From Halobacillus naozhouensis (lineage in GTDB: Bacteria > Bacillota > Bacilli > Bacillales > Halobacillaceae), in contig NZ_CP121671.1 in the NCBI RefSeq assembly GCF_029714185.1, forward strand, positions 1,302,001 to 1,366,000: a DNA stretch of 64,000 bases. Direction: 5' to 3'. Below the pieces are notes generated by a model. It did not search any database. It saw only the letters and a program-made list of their open reading frames with translations, and was not told the origin of the DNA. The position numbers and the translations under genes were made by a program. Shown here piece by piece: positions 7,372 to 15,544 of the stretch (position 1 is the first letter of the stretch; every line of letters begins with the position of its first letter).

Positions 7372-7423
7372 GCCGGTGATACACACGAAGACGCATGCGG
7401 AAAGCGAAGTATGTGTCACCGGC
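7372..7423. other. long imperfect hairpin upstream of the yhaO promoter
   Basis: GCCGGTGATACACA (7372-7385) pairs with TATGTGTCACCGGC (7410-7423), one G-T wobble and one mismatch in 14 positions. The loop contains the palindrome CGCATGCG (7392-7399). There is no T-run, so it is not a classic terminator. A 64-codon frame overlapping it (7294-7488) looks non-coding. Confidence 0.4.
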
Positions 7424-7452
7424 GGACCCCAGACGGCAACGATCTATCGATA

Positions 7453-7486
7453 CGAACGTGCATTCGTTTATTTCTTCTGATAAAAT
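7453..7486 (+). promoter_or_regulatory. LexA (SOS) box and -10 of the yhaO operon
   Basis: CGAACGTGCATTCG at 7453-7466 matches the Gram-positive LexA/DinR box CGAAC-N4-GTTCG in 9 of 10 fixed positions. A -10 hexamer TAAAAT follows at 7481-7486, 30 bp before the yhaO start. In B. subtilis the yhaONM operon is known as a LexA-regulon member, which agrees. Confidence 0.6.
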
Positions 7487-7515
7487 AAAGAAAAACATAA
7501 CGGTGGAGGATAAAC

Positions 7516-8763
7516 ATGAGTACAGTTCGATTTATACATAGTGCTGATTTACATTTGGACAGCCCTTTCAAGGGAAGGAACCAGCTTCCCGAATTGTTGA
7601 GGGAGCAAATGCGTGAGGCCACATTCGAAGCGTTTGACCGGCTAATCCAGCAGGCGATTCAACACAAAGTTGATTTTGTATTGCTTGTGGGTGATCTATT
7701 TGATGAAGAAACGAGGAGTTTAAAAGCGCAAGTGCGGCTTCGCGACGGGTTTAAACGATTAGCACAGCATCATATCGCTGTGTTTCTTAGCTATGGCAAC
7801 CATGATTATACGCAAGGAATGCGCTATCCGATCACGTTCCCGGATAATGTCCATAGTTTTGAGCAGGAAACGGTTCAAGCTCTGCCTTTTTATAAACAGG
7901 GGGAGCATGTGGCAACGGTTTATGGCTTTAGTTATGGGAACCGATCGGTAGAAGATAGAAAAGCGGGGGAGTTTATCAGACAGGGCACTTCTCCTTATCA
8001 TATTGCCATGCTGCATGGGAGTCTTGAAACAAATAGTGAACATGACGTATATGCTCCATTTAAACTTGATGAATTGCGTCAGCGGCACATGGATTATTGG
8101 GCGCTTGGACATATTCATAAACGCCAGCAGCTGGCTGAACAACCACCTATTGTGTATCCGGGGAACATTCAAGGACGTTCTAGGAAAGAGAGCGGGGAGA
8201 AGGGGTGTTTGTTGGTAGAGTTAAATAAAGAGGAAGCCAGACAGACATTCATTCCGCTTCACAGCTTTACATTTGAGGAAATAACTTGTTCTGCTATGGA
8301 TGTGGAGCAGCCGGAAGAATTGGAAGGTCTGCTTGAGCGGGCTAAACATGACGCCCGTGCCGATACTCCGATTATGTTAAACATTGTGTTAAAGGGGAGT
8401 AACGGGCTTTTACAAAAGTGGGAGATGGAAGGGATCGTAAGGGAGTGGACCGAGCTTCTTAATGATTCAGAAGTCCTTGAGGGAAAGTCATGGGTTTGGA
8501 TTGACCAGGTCACGATCGTTGACCGTCCTTCTTTTGACATGGAAGAACTTAAATCCGGAAAACATTTTGCAGGGGAATACTTAGGTTATGCGGACGCCCT
8601 GACGACAGAGGAGTTATCTCGTCAATTGTCCCCGTTATATGAGCATCGGCTTGCTTCGAAATATTTAGAGCTTCTTACGGATGGGGAGCTGAAAGAGGTA
8701 TTATCTCGGGCCAAGCAGCTAGTTGTGGAACAGTTCCTGGCTGAGGAGGAGACAAAACAATGA
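7516..8763 (+). CDS. yhaO: YhaO, Mre11/SbcD-like DNA repair phosphoesterase
   Basis: A 415-residue calcineurin-like phosphoesterase, the nuclease partner of the SbcC/Rad50-like YhaN. Metal-binding motifs are in order: SADLHLDSP (residues 9-17), VGDLFDEE (about 57-64), GNHDY (about 93-97), HGS (about 165) and LGHIHK (about 195-200). The C-terminal part is helical and acidic, presumably the YhaN-contact and capping region. The ATG has GGTGGAGG at normal spacing. The stop overlaps the yhaN start (ATGA), so the two are translationally coupled. The B. subtilis operon is DNA-damage induced, and a LexA box lies in this promoter. Confidence 0.93.
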   Translation: MSTVRFIHSADLHLDSPFKGRNQLPELLREQMREATFEAFDRLIQQAIQHKVDFVLLVGDLFDEETRSLKAQVRLRDGFKRLAQHHIAVFLSYGNHDYTQGMRYPITFPDNVHSFEQETVQALPFYKQGEHVATVYGFSYGNRSVEDRKAGEFIRQGTSPYHIAMLHGSLETNSEHDVYAPFKLDELRQRHMDYWALGHIHKRQQLAEQPPIVYPGNIQGRSRKESGEKGCLLVELNKEEARQTFIPLHSFTFEEITCSAMDVEQPEELEGLLERAKHDARADTPIMLNIVLKGSNGLLQKWEMEGIVREWTELLNDSEVLEGKSWVWIDQVTIVDRPSFDMEELKSGKHFAGEYLGYADALTTEELSRQLSPLYEHRLASKYLELLTDGELKEVLSRAKQLVVEQFLAEEETKQ

Positions 8764-11684
8764 GAATACAAGACCTACATATTTATGGGTTTGGAAAATG
8801 GCGTGATTATTCCATGACATTGCCGGCCGGCGACCTTGTGGTGATTGCAGGTGATAATGAAGCTGGAAAGTCTACCATTCGAACATTTATATTGTTTGTT
8901 TTATTCGGTTTGCCTCCGAAAAAGCGGGCGAATTATCAGCCTAAAAGGGGTGGCCTCGTCGGGGGGAAGCTCACGTTACAATCGGAAGAATTCGGGGAAG
9001 TGACAGTTGAACGTGTTCATGACCGTAATCAGGGAGCGGCTGTTTGCCGGCTTGCTAACGGTGAAGAGAGGGACGAACGTTTTCTCAGAAAAATTACTGC
9101 CCATATGTCCCAGGCAGCCTATCAGTCTATTTACAGTTTCGATGCGGAAGATCTGACAGAACTGCATGGCTTAAATGGGGAGGAATTAGGTGAGGTGCTG
9201 ATTAGTGTTGGACTGACAGGCTCTGATTTAATCTATCAAACCGATAAACGCCTAGAAAAGGAACTGGATAGTCGTTTTAAACCAAAGGGCAAGAAGCCGA
9301 ACCTTAATCAGCAGCTTGATTCACTGAATGAGGCTGACAAACAGCGGCTGGCTTCGGAGCGGGAAGTGGGTCAGTACGAGCAGCTGTTAGAGGAGCAGCG
9401 TGAGTTGACAATAGGACGTAAGGAAATAGAAGCACAGCTGCATCAGCTTCGCTTAAAACGATCAAGTTTGCAACAGCTTAAAAAAGTACTTCCTGTGGTC
9501 CAAGAGTACCATCAGCTTGCTCGGAAACTGAAACAAGATCCGCACAGCTATTTTCCTGAAAACGGAACAGAGCGAATGCATCAACTTCAAGAAAAGCTGC
9601 TGCCGTTAGAGAGCGAACAGCAATTCATTAAAGCAAAGCATTTAGAGGCAAAGCAGAGCCAGGCTGATTTCCAGACAATTCCTTCAACCACTCTGAATGA
9701 GGCGATAGCAGTAGCAGAAACAAAATCTCTTTTTTATCAGACTGAACAGGATATTGTGCGGCTGCAGAGCAGTATCGAGACATGGGAGCAAAGAATACAG
9801 TTAGAACTCAATGAATTGAATCTAGGCATGGAGGAGCCAGACTTTCGTGAATTTGATTTTCCTTTTTATATAGAAGAAACGTGGCGAAGCATAAAACATG
9901 AAGCCGATCGCATTAATGAGGAAGCTGCAGCGATTGACAAAGAACTGGGCTCCTTAGCCGCTCAAAAGCAGCGGTTGGAAAATCAAATGGAGAGTCTTGA
10001 GCGTGAACAGCCAGATGATGAGCAGGTAGCCGCCTGTCAGCAGATCGTCCATTCCTATGTACCATCAACGTCAGAAGAAAGGGGTGACTGGGCATCCTCA
10101 TTACAGCAAAAGCAAGCAGCAAGCCGTCGTTCATTCATCGCCTCCATAGCTGCTCTGGCAGTGGGTACGGCAGCAGCGTGGGCGACCTCGAGTTTTCCTC
10201 TATTATTAGGAGGTTTAATCATGAGCGGCATTTGTGCAACAGCAGGCCTTTACTTCAGGCAAACAGCCCGCAATTTTGAACAGATGCTTGCCACAATAGG
10301 CCAACATCATACGCCTCGCATAAGTGAGTCTGATTATTTGCATGCTAAAGAGGTAATGGAAAGGTATGAGCGGACAAGGGGAGAGTATGCTCATATCAAG
10401 GAGCGCTGGAAGCAGTTAAACCATGAGTCGCTGCTGATCCATGAAAAACAGCATCACGTATCTGAACGGAAAAAACGATTAAGTACACAAATGACAGAAC
10501 AGACCACCATGTATCCTTTTTTATCATCATTGAAGCCCACACATTGGGAACAACTCTTTCAGTTGTTAAAACAAACGAAAGAAAAGCAGAAAGATGTGAA
10601 GGAGTTAAAGGAGGAGCTTAGAGCGGTCCAGCAGAAGAAACAAGGTCTAGAGCAGGATATAAAAGCTTTCTTTACAGCTATGAACTGTGATGGTGTAAAT
10701 CCGAACATGGCCGAGAATTACCGTCAGCTTGAAGAGTGGATTCAGAGACAGCAAGCGTCCATGTCAGAAAACAAACGTCTTCAGGAAGAGATAGAAGGGT
10801 TAGAAAAAGATCTCGAGGATCTCGACCATCAAATCGCACCGTTTACCACTGAAAAGACAGGTTTGCTTGAAAAGGCTAGTGCACAGGACCTTGATGCTTT
10901 TTATGAAAAAGCCCACGCGGCTGCACGAAAAAGAGAACAATTGCAGCGTAAGGAGCAATTAATCGTTCAAATTGAAGGAGTGTTGAATAAACACGATCAG
11001 GAGCAATTCAAGATCTGGGAAGAAGCTAAAGACCCTTCTGAGCTCGAAGTGGAACTTGAGGAAACCGACCGAGAACTTCAAACGGCTGCCGAGGAGCAAA
11101 ATACTCTAATACAGGACATCGCAGCCAGAAAAAATCGTCTGGAGCTGCTCGAAAGTTCAGAGGAGCATTCTAAATATATGCACCAGCTGGCTAATCAGCG
11201 GGAAGTTTTTCAGGAACAGGCGAAAGAATGGGCGGTTTATCAAATGGCCTCTCAAATTTTAAAGGCCACCAAAACGCGTTATCAGGAGAATCACTTACCA
11301 GCTGTCATCAAAAGGGCAGAGGAATTTTTTCGACGTCTTACGTTTGAGAAGTATGGGCGTTTATTTATCGACCCTGAAGCTGGCGGGCTAACCGTTGAAG
11401 ATCAATGGGGACATGTGTATAAGACCGGTGAATTGTCAAGAGGCACCGCTGATCAATTGTATGTAGCGCTCAGGCTGGCCTTAGGAGATTCTATGTCTGA
11501 AACCATCCAGGCCCCTTTTATCGTGGATGATGCGTTCGTCCACTTTGATGAAGAGAGGCGCGAGGTGATGATGGATCTTCTGGCATCGCTAGCTCACGGG
11601 AATCAAATTATTCTGTTTACCTATCAAAAGCAGCTGGCGGAAAAGTGGCATGGATCGTTTTTGCCATCTAAACGATATATATGA
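8760..11684 (+). CDS. yhaN: YhaN, SbcC/Rad50-like ATPase with a membrane hairpin
   Basis: A 974-residue SMC/Rad50-class ATPase split by a long coiled coil. Walker A is GDNEAGKST (residues about 31-39), the ABC signature is LSRGTADQLYVALRLAL (about 891-907), and Walker B/D-loop is IVDDAFVHFDEERR (about 919-932). Heptad-rich helices span about 185-440 and 520-860. Between them, at about 458-500, are two hydrophobic helices (SIAALAVGTAAAWATSSF; LLLGGLIMSGICATAGLYF), which should put the coiled-coil apex in the membrane where Rad50 would have a zinc hook. It forms the YhaO/YhaN nuclease complex. Start overlaps the end of yhaO. Confidence 0.92.
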   Translation: MRIQDLHIYGFGKWRDYSMTLPAGDLVVIAGDNEAGKSTIRTFILFVLFGLPPKKRANYQPKRGGLVGGKLTLQSEEFGEVTVERVHDRNQGAAVCRLANGEERDERFLRKITAHMSQAAYQSIYSFDAEDLTELHGLNGEELGEVLISVGLTGSDLIYQTDKRLEKELDSRFKPKGKKPNLNQQLDSLNEADKQRLASEREVGQYEQLLEEQRELTIGRKEIEAQLHQLRLKRSSLQQLKKVLPVVQEYHQLARKLKQDPHSYFPENGTERMHQLQEKLLPLESEQQFIKAKHLEAKQSQADFQTIPSTTLNEAIAVAETKSLFYQTEQDIVRLQSSIETWEQRIQLELNELNLGMEEPDFREFDFPFYIEETWRSIKHEADRINEEAAAIDKELGSLAAQKQRLENQMESLEREQPDDEQVAACQQIVHSYVPSTSEERGDWASSLQQKQAASRRSFIASIAALAVGTAAAWATSSFPLLLGGLIMSGICATAGLYFRQTARNFEQMLATIGQHHTPRISESDYLHAKEVMERYERTRGEYAHIKERWKQLNHESLLIHEKQHHVSERKKRLSTQMTEQTTMYPFLSSLKPTHWEQLFQLLKQTKEKQKDVKELKEELRAVQQKKQGLEQDIKAFFTAMNCDGVNPNMAENYRQLEEWIQRQQASMSENKRLQEEIEGLEKDLEDLDHQIAPFTTEKTGLLEKASAQDLDAFYEKAHAAARKREQLQRKEQLIVQIEGVLNKHDQEQFKIWEEAKDPSELEVELEETDRELQTAAEEQNTLIQDIAARKNRLELLESSEEHSKYMHQLANQREVFQEQAKEWAVYQMASQILKATKTRYQENHLPAVIKRAEEFFRRLTFEKYGRLFIDPEAGGLTVEDQWGHVYKTGELSRGTADQLYVALRLALGDSMSETIQAPFIVDDAFVHFDEERREVMMDLLASLAHGNQIILFTYQKQLAEKWHGSFLPSKRYI

Positions 11685-11764
11685 AGGATAAGGTCGCAAA
11701 TTGCTGGTATTAATGATAAAATGTGTTCAGATTGAAAGATGACATAGCAAATGGAGGGTTTCCA

Positions 11765-12325
11765 TTGCCAGAAAAGCATAAACAAGACTGGGCAAATTAT
11801 GAAGAGACCATTGAAAAATTTATTCAGGTGATAGCGAAAAACATGAGCCTTTACGGAGTGACTCCATCTATTGGGCGCTTGTACGGGGTGCTTTATTTTG
11901 CTGAAGACCCGATGACCCTTGATGATATGCGCGCGGCCCTTGAAATGAGCAAGACGAGTATGTCTACAGGTGTACGAGCCCTATCTGATATGAAGATGGT
12001 GGAGCCAGCCTTTAAAAAAGGGGTGCGAAAAGATTTATACAAATCAGAAGAAGATTGGTATAAGTCGTTCACTTCCTTATTTGGAAGCCGCTGGAGACAC
12101 CATACAGAAACGAACATTGAAGAAGCGGATGAAGCGATTCAAGAGCTATTGCAAATTAAAGGACAGACAGAAGATGAATCGTTACAGGAAAAAGTGGATC
12201 AAGACATTGATCGTCTGCATTATGCCCAGAATTATTATCGCTGGCTGATGCGGTTTATTCATGTCGTTGAATCCGGGGAAATCTTTCAGTATGTTCCTAA
12301 GATTGATCAAAAAAACAACGAGTAA
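11765..12325 (+). CDS. GbsR/MarR-type transcriptional regulator (first copy)
   Basis: A 186-residue winged-helix protein of the GbsR family, which in Bacillus controls choline and glycine-betaine genes (GbsR, OpcR). The DNA-binding core is PMTLDDMRAALEMSKTSMSTGVRALSDMKMVEPAFKKG, with the family-typical SKTSMSTGVR and KGVRKDLY motifs. The TTG at 11765 is chosen: GGAGGG lies 6-7 bases before it, while the upstream GTG at 11723 has no ribosome-binding site. It sits between yhaN and yhaM. A second GbsR-type regulator is at 16853-17368. Its target cannot be deduced from position, since no choline-oxidation gene is in the window. Confidence 0.85.
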   Translation: MPEKHKQDWANYEETIEKFIQVIAKNMSLYGVTPSIGRLYGVLYFAEDPMTLDDMRAALEMSKTSMSTGVRALSDMKMVEPAFKKGVRKDLYKSEEDWYKSFTSLFGSRWRHHTETNIEEADEAIQELLQIKGQTEDESLQEKVDQDIDRLHYAQNYYRWLMRFIHVVESGEIFQYVPKIDQKNNE

Positions 12326-12370
12326 AAGAGGCGCCAACCTTTAAGGTGCGCTTCTTCAGCGCATATGTAA

Positions 12371-12439
12371 GACTATTCCAACTTCTACTCCAAGAATGAA
12401 CCGTGAGCGGATAGAAGCCTTTATTGGAATGGTCTTTTT
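12371..12439 (+). terminator. long terminator hairpin between the GbsR-type gene and yhaM
   Basis: GACTATTCCAA (12371-12381) pairs with TTGGAATGGTC (12424-12434, one wobble); inside, CTTCTA (12382-12387) pairs with TAGAAG (12412-12417). Five T follow at 12435-12439. The T-run ends only 6 bases before the yhaM ribosome-binding site, so it ends the upstream transcript and could also act as a leader attenuator. Confidence 0.6.
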
Positions 12440-12459
12440 AATTAGGGAGGAGAGACCGT

Positions 12460-13404
12460 ATGAAGAAAGGAATCGCACAACACCAATTAGGGGAAACGTT
12501 TGATTATTTCCTATTAATAAAATCCGCTGCAAAAGGGGTAGCGAGCAACAATAAACCATTTCTTACATTATTATTAGCCGATACATCAGGAGAGATCGAT
12601 GCGAAGCTTTGGGAGGCGACGCCCGAGGACGAAGCTCTCTTTCAACAAGGAGAGCTTGTCAAAGTACAGGGGGACGTTGGTCAGTTTCGTAATAAGCCAC
12701 AGCTGAAGATTCAAAGTATCAGACCTGTTCAGCCAACGGATGGCGTTCAGGCCACAGATTTTATTGCAAAAGCTCCAGTGAATAAGGAAGACTTGATGGA
12801 ACGTTTAACGGAAGCAATTTTTGAGATGAAAAATCCTTCGATTCAACGCATTACGAGGCATTTTTTAAAAACCTATCAAGAGGACTTGCTAAACTACCCT
12901 GCTGCTGTAAGAAACCATCATGAGTACGTATCTGGTCTCGCGCATCATATTGTCTCGATGTTAAACATAGCAAAGCAATTGACGATTCTTTATCCTGATA
13001 TTAACCAGGACTTACTGTACGCTGGAATCATTTTGCACGATCTTGGGAAACTCAAGGAGCTTTCAGGCCCTACGTCCCCAAGCTATACGCTTGAAGGAAA
13101 ACTGATTGGACATATCCCGATGATGGTAGAAGAAATTCGTGTGGCTGCTGATGAATTGCAAATTGAGGGAGAAGAGGTCACCATCCTGCAGCACATGATC
13201 CTCAGTCATCATGGCAAATCTGAGTGGGGCAGTCCAAAGCCGCCATTAGTACGGGAGGCTGAGCTGCTGCATCAAATCGATATGATGGATGCTGGCATGA
13301 ATATGCTAAATCGGTCACTCAAAAAAGTCGGGCCAGGGGAATTTACAGAAAAGATTTATGCAATGGACCAGCGTTCCTTTTACAAACCTACGTTTGAGAA
13401 ATAG
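12460..13404 (+). CDS. yhaM: YhaM 3'-5' exoribonuclease
   Basis: A 314-residue protein, exactly the usual length of YhaM, a Mn-dependent 3'-5' exoribonuclease of Gram-positive bacteria. Residues about 10-95 form an OB fold (SAAKGVASNNKPFLTLLLAD, LVKVQGDVGQF). The C-terminal HD domain supplies the metal ligands: NHHEYVSGLAHHI (about 155-167), ILHDLGK (about 190-196) and ILSHHGKSEWG (about 246-256). The ATG follows AGGGAGGAG. It is separated from yhaO-yhaN by a GbsR-type gene and a terminator, unlike the B. subtilis arrangement where the three are cotranscribed. Confidence 0.95.
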   Translation: MKKGIAQHQLGETFDYFLLIKSAAKGVASNNKPFLTLLLADTSGEIDAKLWEATPEDEALFQQGELVKVQGDVGQFRNKPQLKIQSIRPVQPTDGVQATDFIAKAPVNKEDLMERLTEAIFEMKNPSIQRITRHFLKTYQEDLLNYPAAVRNHHEYVSGLAHHIVSMLNIAKQLTILYPDINQDLLYAGIILHDLGKLKELSGPTSPSYTLEGKLIGHIPMMVEEIRVAADELQIEGEEVTILQHMILSHHGKSEWGSPKPPLVREAELLHQIDMMDAGMNMLNRSLKKVGPGEFTEKIYAMDQRSFYKPTFEK

Positions 13405-13527
13405 ATAGAGAATTATAGAAGATGGGGATATGGTTTGCGAAAATTGAAAAAGAGCCTTGTCTAATTCCTGATCATATCAGTGGACGATCGTTCATAGAAT
13501 AGAGATAAATGGGACAGGGAGGATATC

Positions 13528-13725
13528 ATGATGATCTTTGGTATTCCAATTTGGGTATATTTCTGTATTGTATTCATTTTTGTAAGTGGCTTTATGGCTT
13601 TTCGGGCAATGAGGGCTGAACAAAAGGTAGAACAGCAATTTATAGAGCGTGAGGGACGAGTATATCTGGCAAGAATGTATGAGGAAAAAGAAAAGCGTAA
13701 CAAAGGAGCAAAAGATGTAGGCTGA
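13528..13725 (+). CDS. yhaL: YhaL sporulation-associated membrane protein
   Basis: A 65-residue protein with one N-terminal helix (IPIWVYFCIVFIFVSGFMAF) and a charged cytoplasmic tail (EREGRVYLARMYEEKEKR), matching the small sporulation protein YhaL encoded next to prsA in B. subtilis. GGGAGG lies just upstream of the tandem ATG codons. It converges on prsA with a shared bidirectional terminator. Confidence 0.8.
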   Translation: MMIFGIPIWVYFCIVFIFVSGFMAFRAMRAEQKVEQQFIEREGRVYLARMYEEKEKRNKGAKDVG

Positions 13726-13811
13726 ATAGTCAGTCAATTAGCTGAGTGTTTCGTATGATTCCAAGAAAGTATTCTATCCCCTTACACAAAATATCATGTA
13801 TTAAAACAGGA

Positions 13812-13840
13812 AAGCCAGGTGGGATCCACCTGGCTTCTTT
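13812..13840. terminator. bidirectional terminator between yhaL and prsA
   Basis: AAGCCAGGTGG and CCACCTGGCTT form an 11-bp stem with a 3-nt loop; T-rich tracts flank it on the plus side (TTCTTTATT) and A-rich sequence on the other (AAAACAGG), serving both convergent genes. Confidence 0.8.
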
Positions 13841-13845
13841 ATTCC

Positions 13846-14829
13846 TTATTCAGAGGAACTTTGCTCTCCTTCAGACTTGCCTTCTTTAGAAGATTCTTTC
13901 TCACCTTCAGAGCTATTCCCTTGTTCAGAACTGCTTCCTTCAGAAGATTTATTGCCGCCTTCGTTCTTAGGAGGTTCTGGCTGTTTAAATAAATCTTTGA
14001 ATTGATCAAGCTTCACATCGATTTCTGCTTCCTTCATAAGTTTATCGATTTTCGCTTGTAATTGTTGCTGGTTTACTTTTTGACTAACGAGTGTACGCTT
14101 AATTTCTTTCTTCGCTTCTTCGTATGGTTTTACATCTTCGACCTTACGCTTGTCCGTTACTTTAATAATATGATATCCAAACTGCGTCTTAACAGGATCA
14201 CTTATTTGGCCAACTTCCAGATTGTAAGCAGCGTCTTCAAACTTAGGAGCCATTTTACCAGGTCCAAAGTAACCGAGCTTACCGCCCTTTTTCGCAGAAC
14301 CATCTTTAGAATATTCGCTGGCCAGCGTTCCAAAATCTTCACCGTTTTCAAGCTTCTGTTTCACTTCTTTAGCTGTTTTCTCATCAGACACTAAAATGTG
14401 ACTTGCTTGAACTTCTGTCTTCATGCGCTCGTAGTATTGTTTCATTTCTTTTTCTGAAATATCTACTTCTTCCGCTGCAGCCTGTTCCTGCAGAAGACTT
14501 AGACGAATGACTTCCTTGAATTGCTCTTCATTTGAGAAGCCTGATTGTTGAAGGACCATCTGGAACTTGTCGCCGTATTGGTCTTTAAGGTTTTTTAACT
14601 CTTCATTTACAGCTTCATCAGAAACCTCATAATTAGCAGCTAATACTTCTTCCATCACTAGCTGTTGTAAAACTTTTTCGCCATGTTTATTTTTCAGTTC
14701 TTCGTAAAACTCTTCCTTTGTTACTTCTCCTCCGCTTGTTTCTACCACTGTTTTTGAATCTCCAGAGGAACAAGCAGATAAAGTAAATACACTTGCTGCA
14801 AGGGCAGCCGTTATAGCCAATTTCTTCAT
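13846..14829 (-). CDS. prsA: PrsA foldase lipoprotein
   Basis: A 327-residue extracytoplasmic peptidyl-prolyl isomerase. The signal peptide ends in the lipobox LSAC (Cys about 22). A SurA-like N-terminal region (YEELKNKHGEKVLQQLVMEE) is followed by a parvulin domain (ASHILVSDEKTAKEV..., FGTLASEYSKDGSAKKGGKL, GYFGPGKM, QFGYHIIKV). The last 45 residues are a low-complexity Ser/Glu/Gly tail, an acidic extension typical of salt-adapted lineages. The MKKLA start at 14829 is used; an upstream in-frame extension to 14973 lacks a ribosome-binding site and would bury the signal peptide. Confidence 0.95.
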   Translation of the reverse strand: MKKLAITAALAASVFTLSACSSGDSKTVVETSGGEVTKEEFYEELKNKHGEKVLQQLVMEEVLAANYEVSDEAVNEELKNLKDQYGDKFQMVLQQSGFSNEEQFKEVIRLSLLQEQAAAEEVDISEKEMKQYYERMKTEVQASHILVSDEKTAKEVKQKLENGEDFGTLASEYSKDGSAKKGGKLGYFGPGKMAPKFEDAAYNLEVGQISDPVKTQFGYHIIKVTDKRKVEDVKPYEEAKKEIKRTLVSQKVNQQQLQAKIDKLMKEAEIDVKLDQFKDLFKQPEPPKNEGGNKSSEGSSSEQGNSSEGEKESSKEGKSEGEQSSSE

Positions 14830-15026
14830 GATTACGTACACTCCTCGAACAATTTGGTAGTCTTTCTTTACGTAGAGGTTTAACAGCCCATGAGTTAATA
14901 TAACATATTTTACCTCATCTGTTCCACAAGATGTATAAAAAATCAGAATAAGTCTAGGTTCAGGCCCATTCACATATGATTTTTATCGCATAGGATGTGA
15001 TATGTCTCAAGGTTGGGGGTGAGTTT

Positions 15027-15110
15027 ATGAGTTACGGATATGGTGGTGGATTTGCGTTAATCGTAGTTTTATTTATCTTGCTCATCATCGTAGGTGCAGC
15101 ATGGATGTAA
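15027..15110 (+). CDS. YjcZ-type small sporulation/membrane peptide
   Basis: A 27-residue peptide, MSYGYGGG followed by a single hydrophobic helix (FALIVVLFILLIIVGAAW). The Gly/Tyr-rich head and one helix are the hallmark of the YjcZ/YhfL-like sporulation peptides of Bacillaceae. GGGGGTGAG lies 3-4 bases before the ATG. It is too short for most gene callers and is followed by a strong hairpin. Confidence 0.85.
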   Translation: MSYGYGGGFALIVVLFILLIIVGAAWM

Positions 15111-15120
15111 TTTAACTTTG

Positions 15121-15160
15121 AAAAACAGGCTATGTTTGTAAGTTGAACATAGCCTGTTTG
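15121..15160. terminator. bidirectional terminator between the YjcZ-type gene and its convergent neighbour
   Basis: AAACAGGCTATGTT and AACATAGCCTGTTT form a 14-bp stem; a five-base A-run lies on the left (T-run for the minus strand). Confidence 0.75.
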
Positions 15161-15161
15161 G

Positions 15162-15344
15162 TTACATATGATTGATGACGTCTACATATGAAGTGATCAG
15201 CAGTATGGTGATCAGTACGTTAATTGTTCGAAAAACCCGTGATTGTTTTTCAGTGGACATTTTAGTTTTTAAACATAAGGAATGAGTGAGAGAATTGAAT
15301 ACAAATAAGACGACTAGACCGTAAATAATAAATACGAATGCCAC
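15162..15344 (-). CDS. small membrane protein, unrecognised
   Basis: A 60-residue protein with two hydrophobic helices (FVFIIYGLVVLFVFNSL; INVLITILLITSYVDVI) joined by a basic loop. The GTG start at 15344 has GGAGG 9 bases upstream, and a terminator follows the stop immediately, so the transcript looks real. No family recognised. Confidence 0.55.
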   Translation of the reverse strand: MAFVFIIYGLVVLFVFNSLTHSLCLKTKMSTEKQSRVFRTINVLITILLITSYVDVINHM

Positions 15345-15499
15345 AATGAAGAACCTCCTTTATTCCTATTAACCTACTCTATCAAAATTTTATCACCTTG
15401 AACAGAAGAAACCATTATAGGGCTCGTACGAATAGTAGGCGGTAATTTATTCGCTTGCTGGTCAATCTGTTCATTATGTACCATTAGACAGGCATCTGA

Positions 15500-15537
15500 A
15501 AAAAAGCGCCTGCTCTACATTATAAGAGCGGCGCTTA
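15500..15537 (-). terminator. terminator of the DUF3267 gene
   Basis: AAGCGCC-T-GCTCT and AGAGC-G-GCGCTT pair across an 8-nt loop; the minus strand continues into seven T (A-run at 15499-15505). Confidence 0.8.
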
Positions 15538-15544
15538 TGAATTA

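Noticed and set aside
7294..7488. A 64-codon frame upstream of yhaO.
   Set aside because: It runs through the long hairpin and the LexA box, is Cys/Arg-rich without family resemblance, and looks like a by-product of the structured leader.
10139..10200. Possibility that the hydrophobic stretch in YhaN reflects a frameshift or gene fusion.
   Set aside because: The frame is continuous, coiled-coil sequence resumes after it, and both ATPase halves are intact and in order.
14830..14973. Longer N-terminus for PrsA (48 extra residues).
   Set aside because: The extension has no ribosome-binding site and would put residues before a normal lipoprotein signal peptide.
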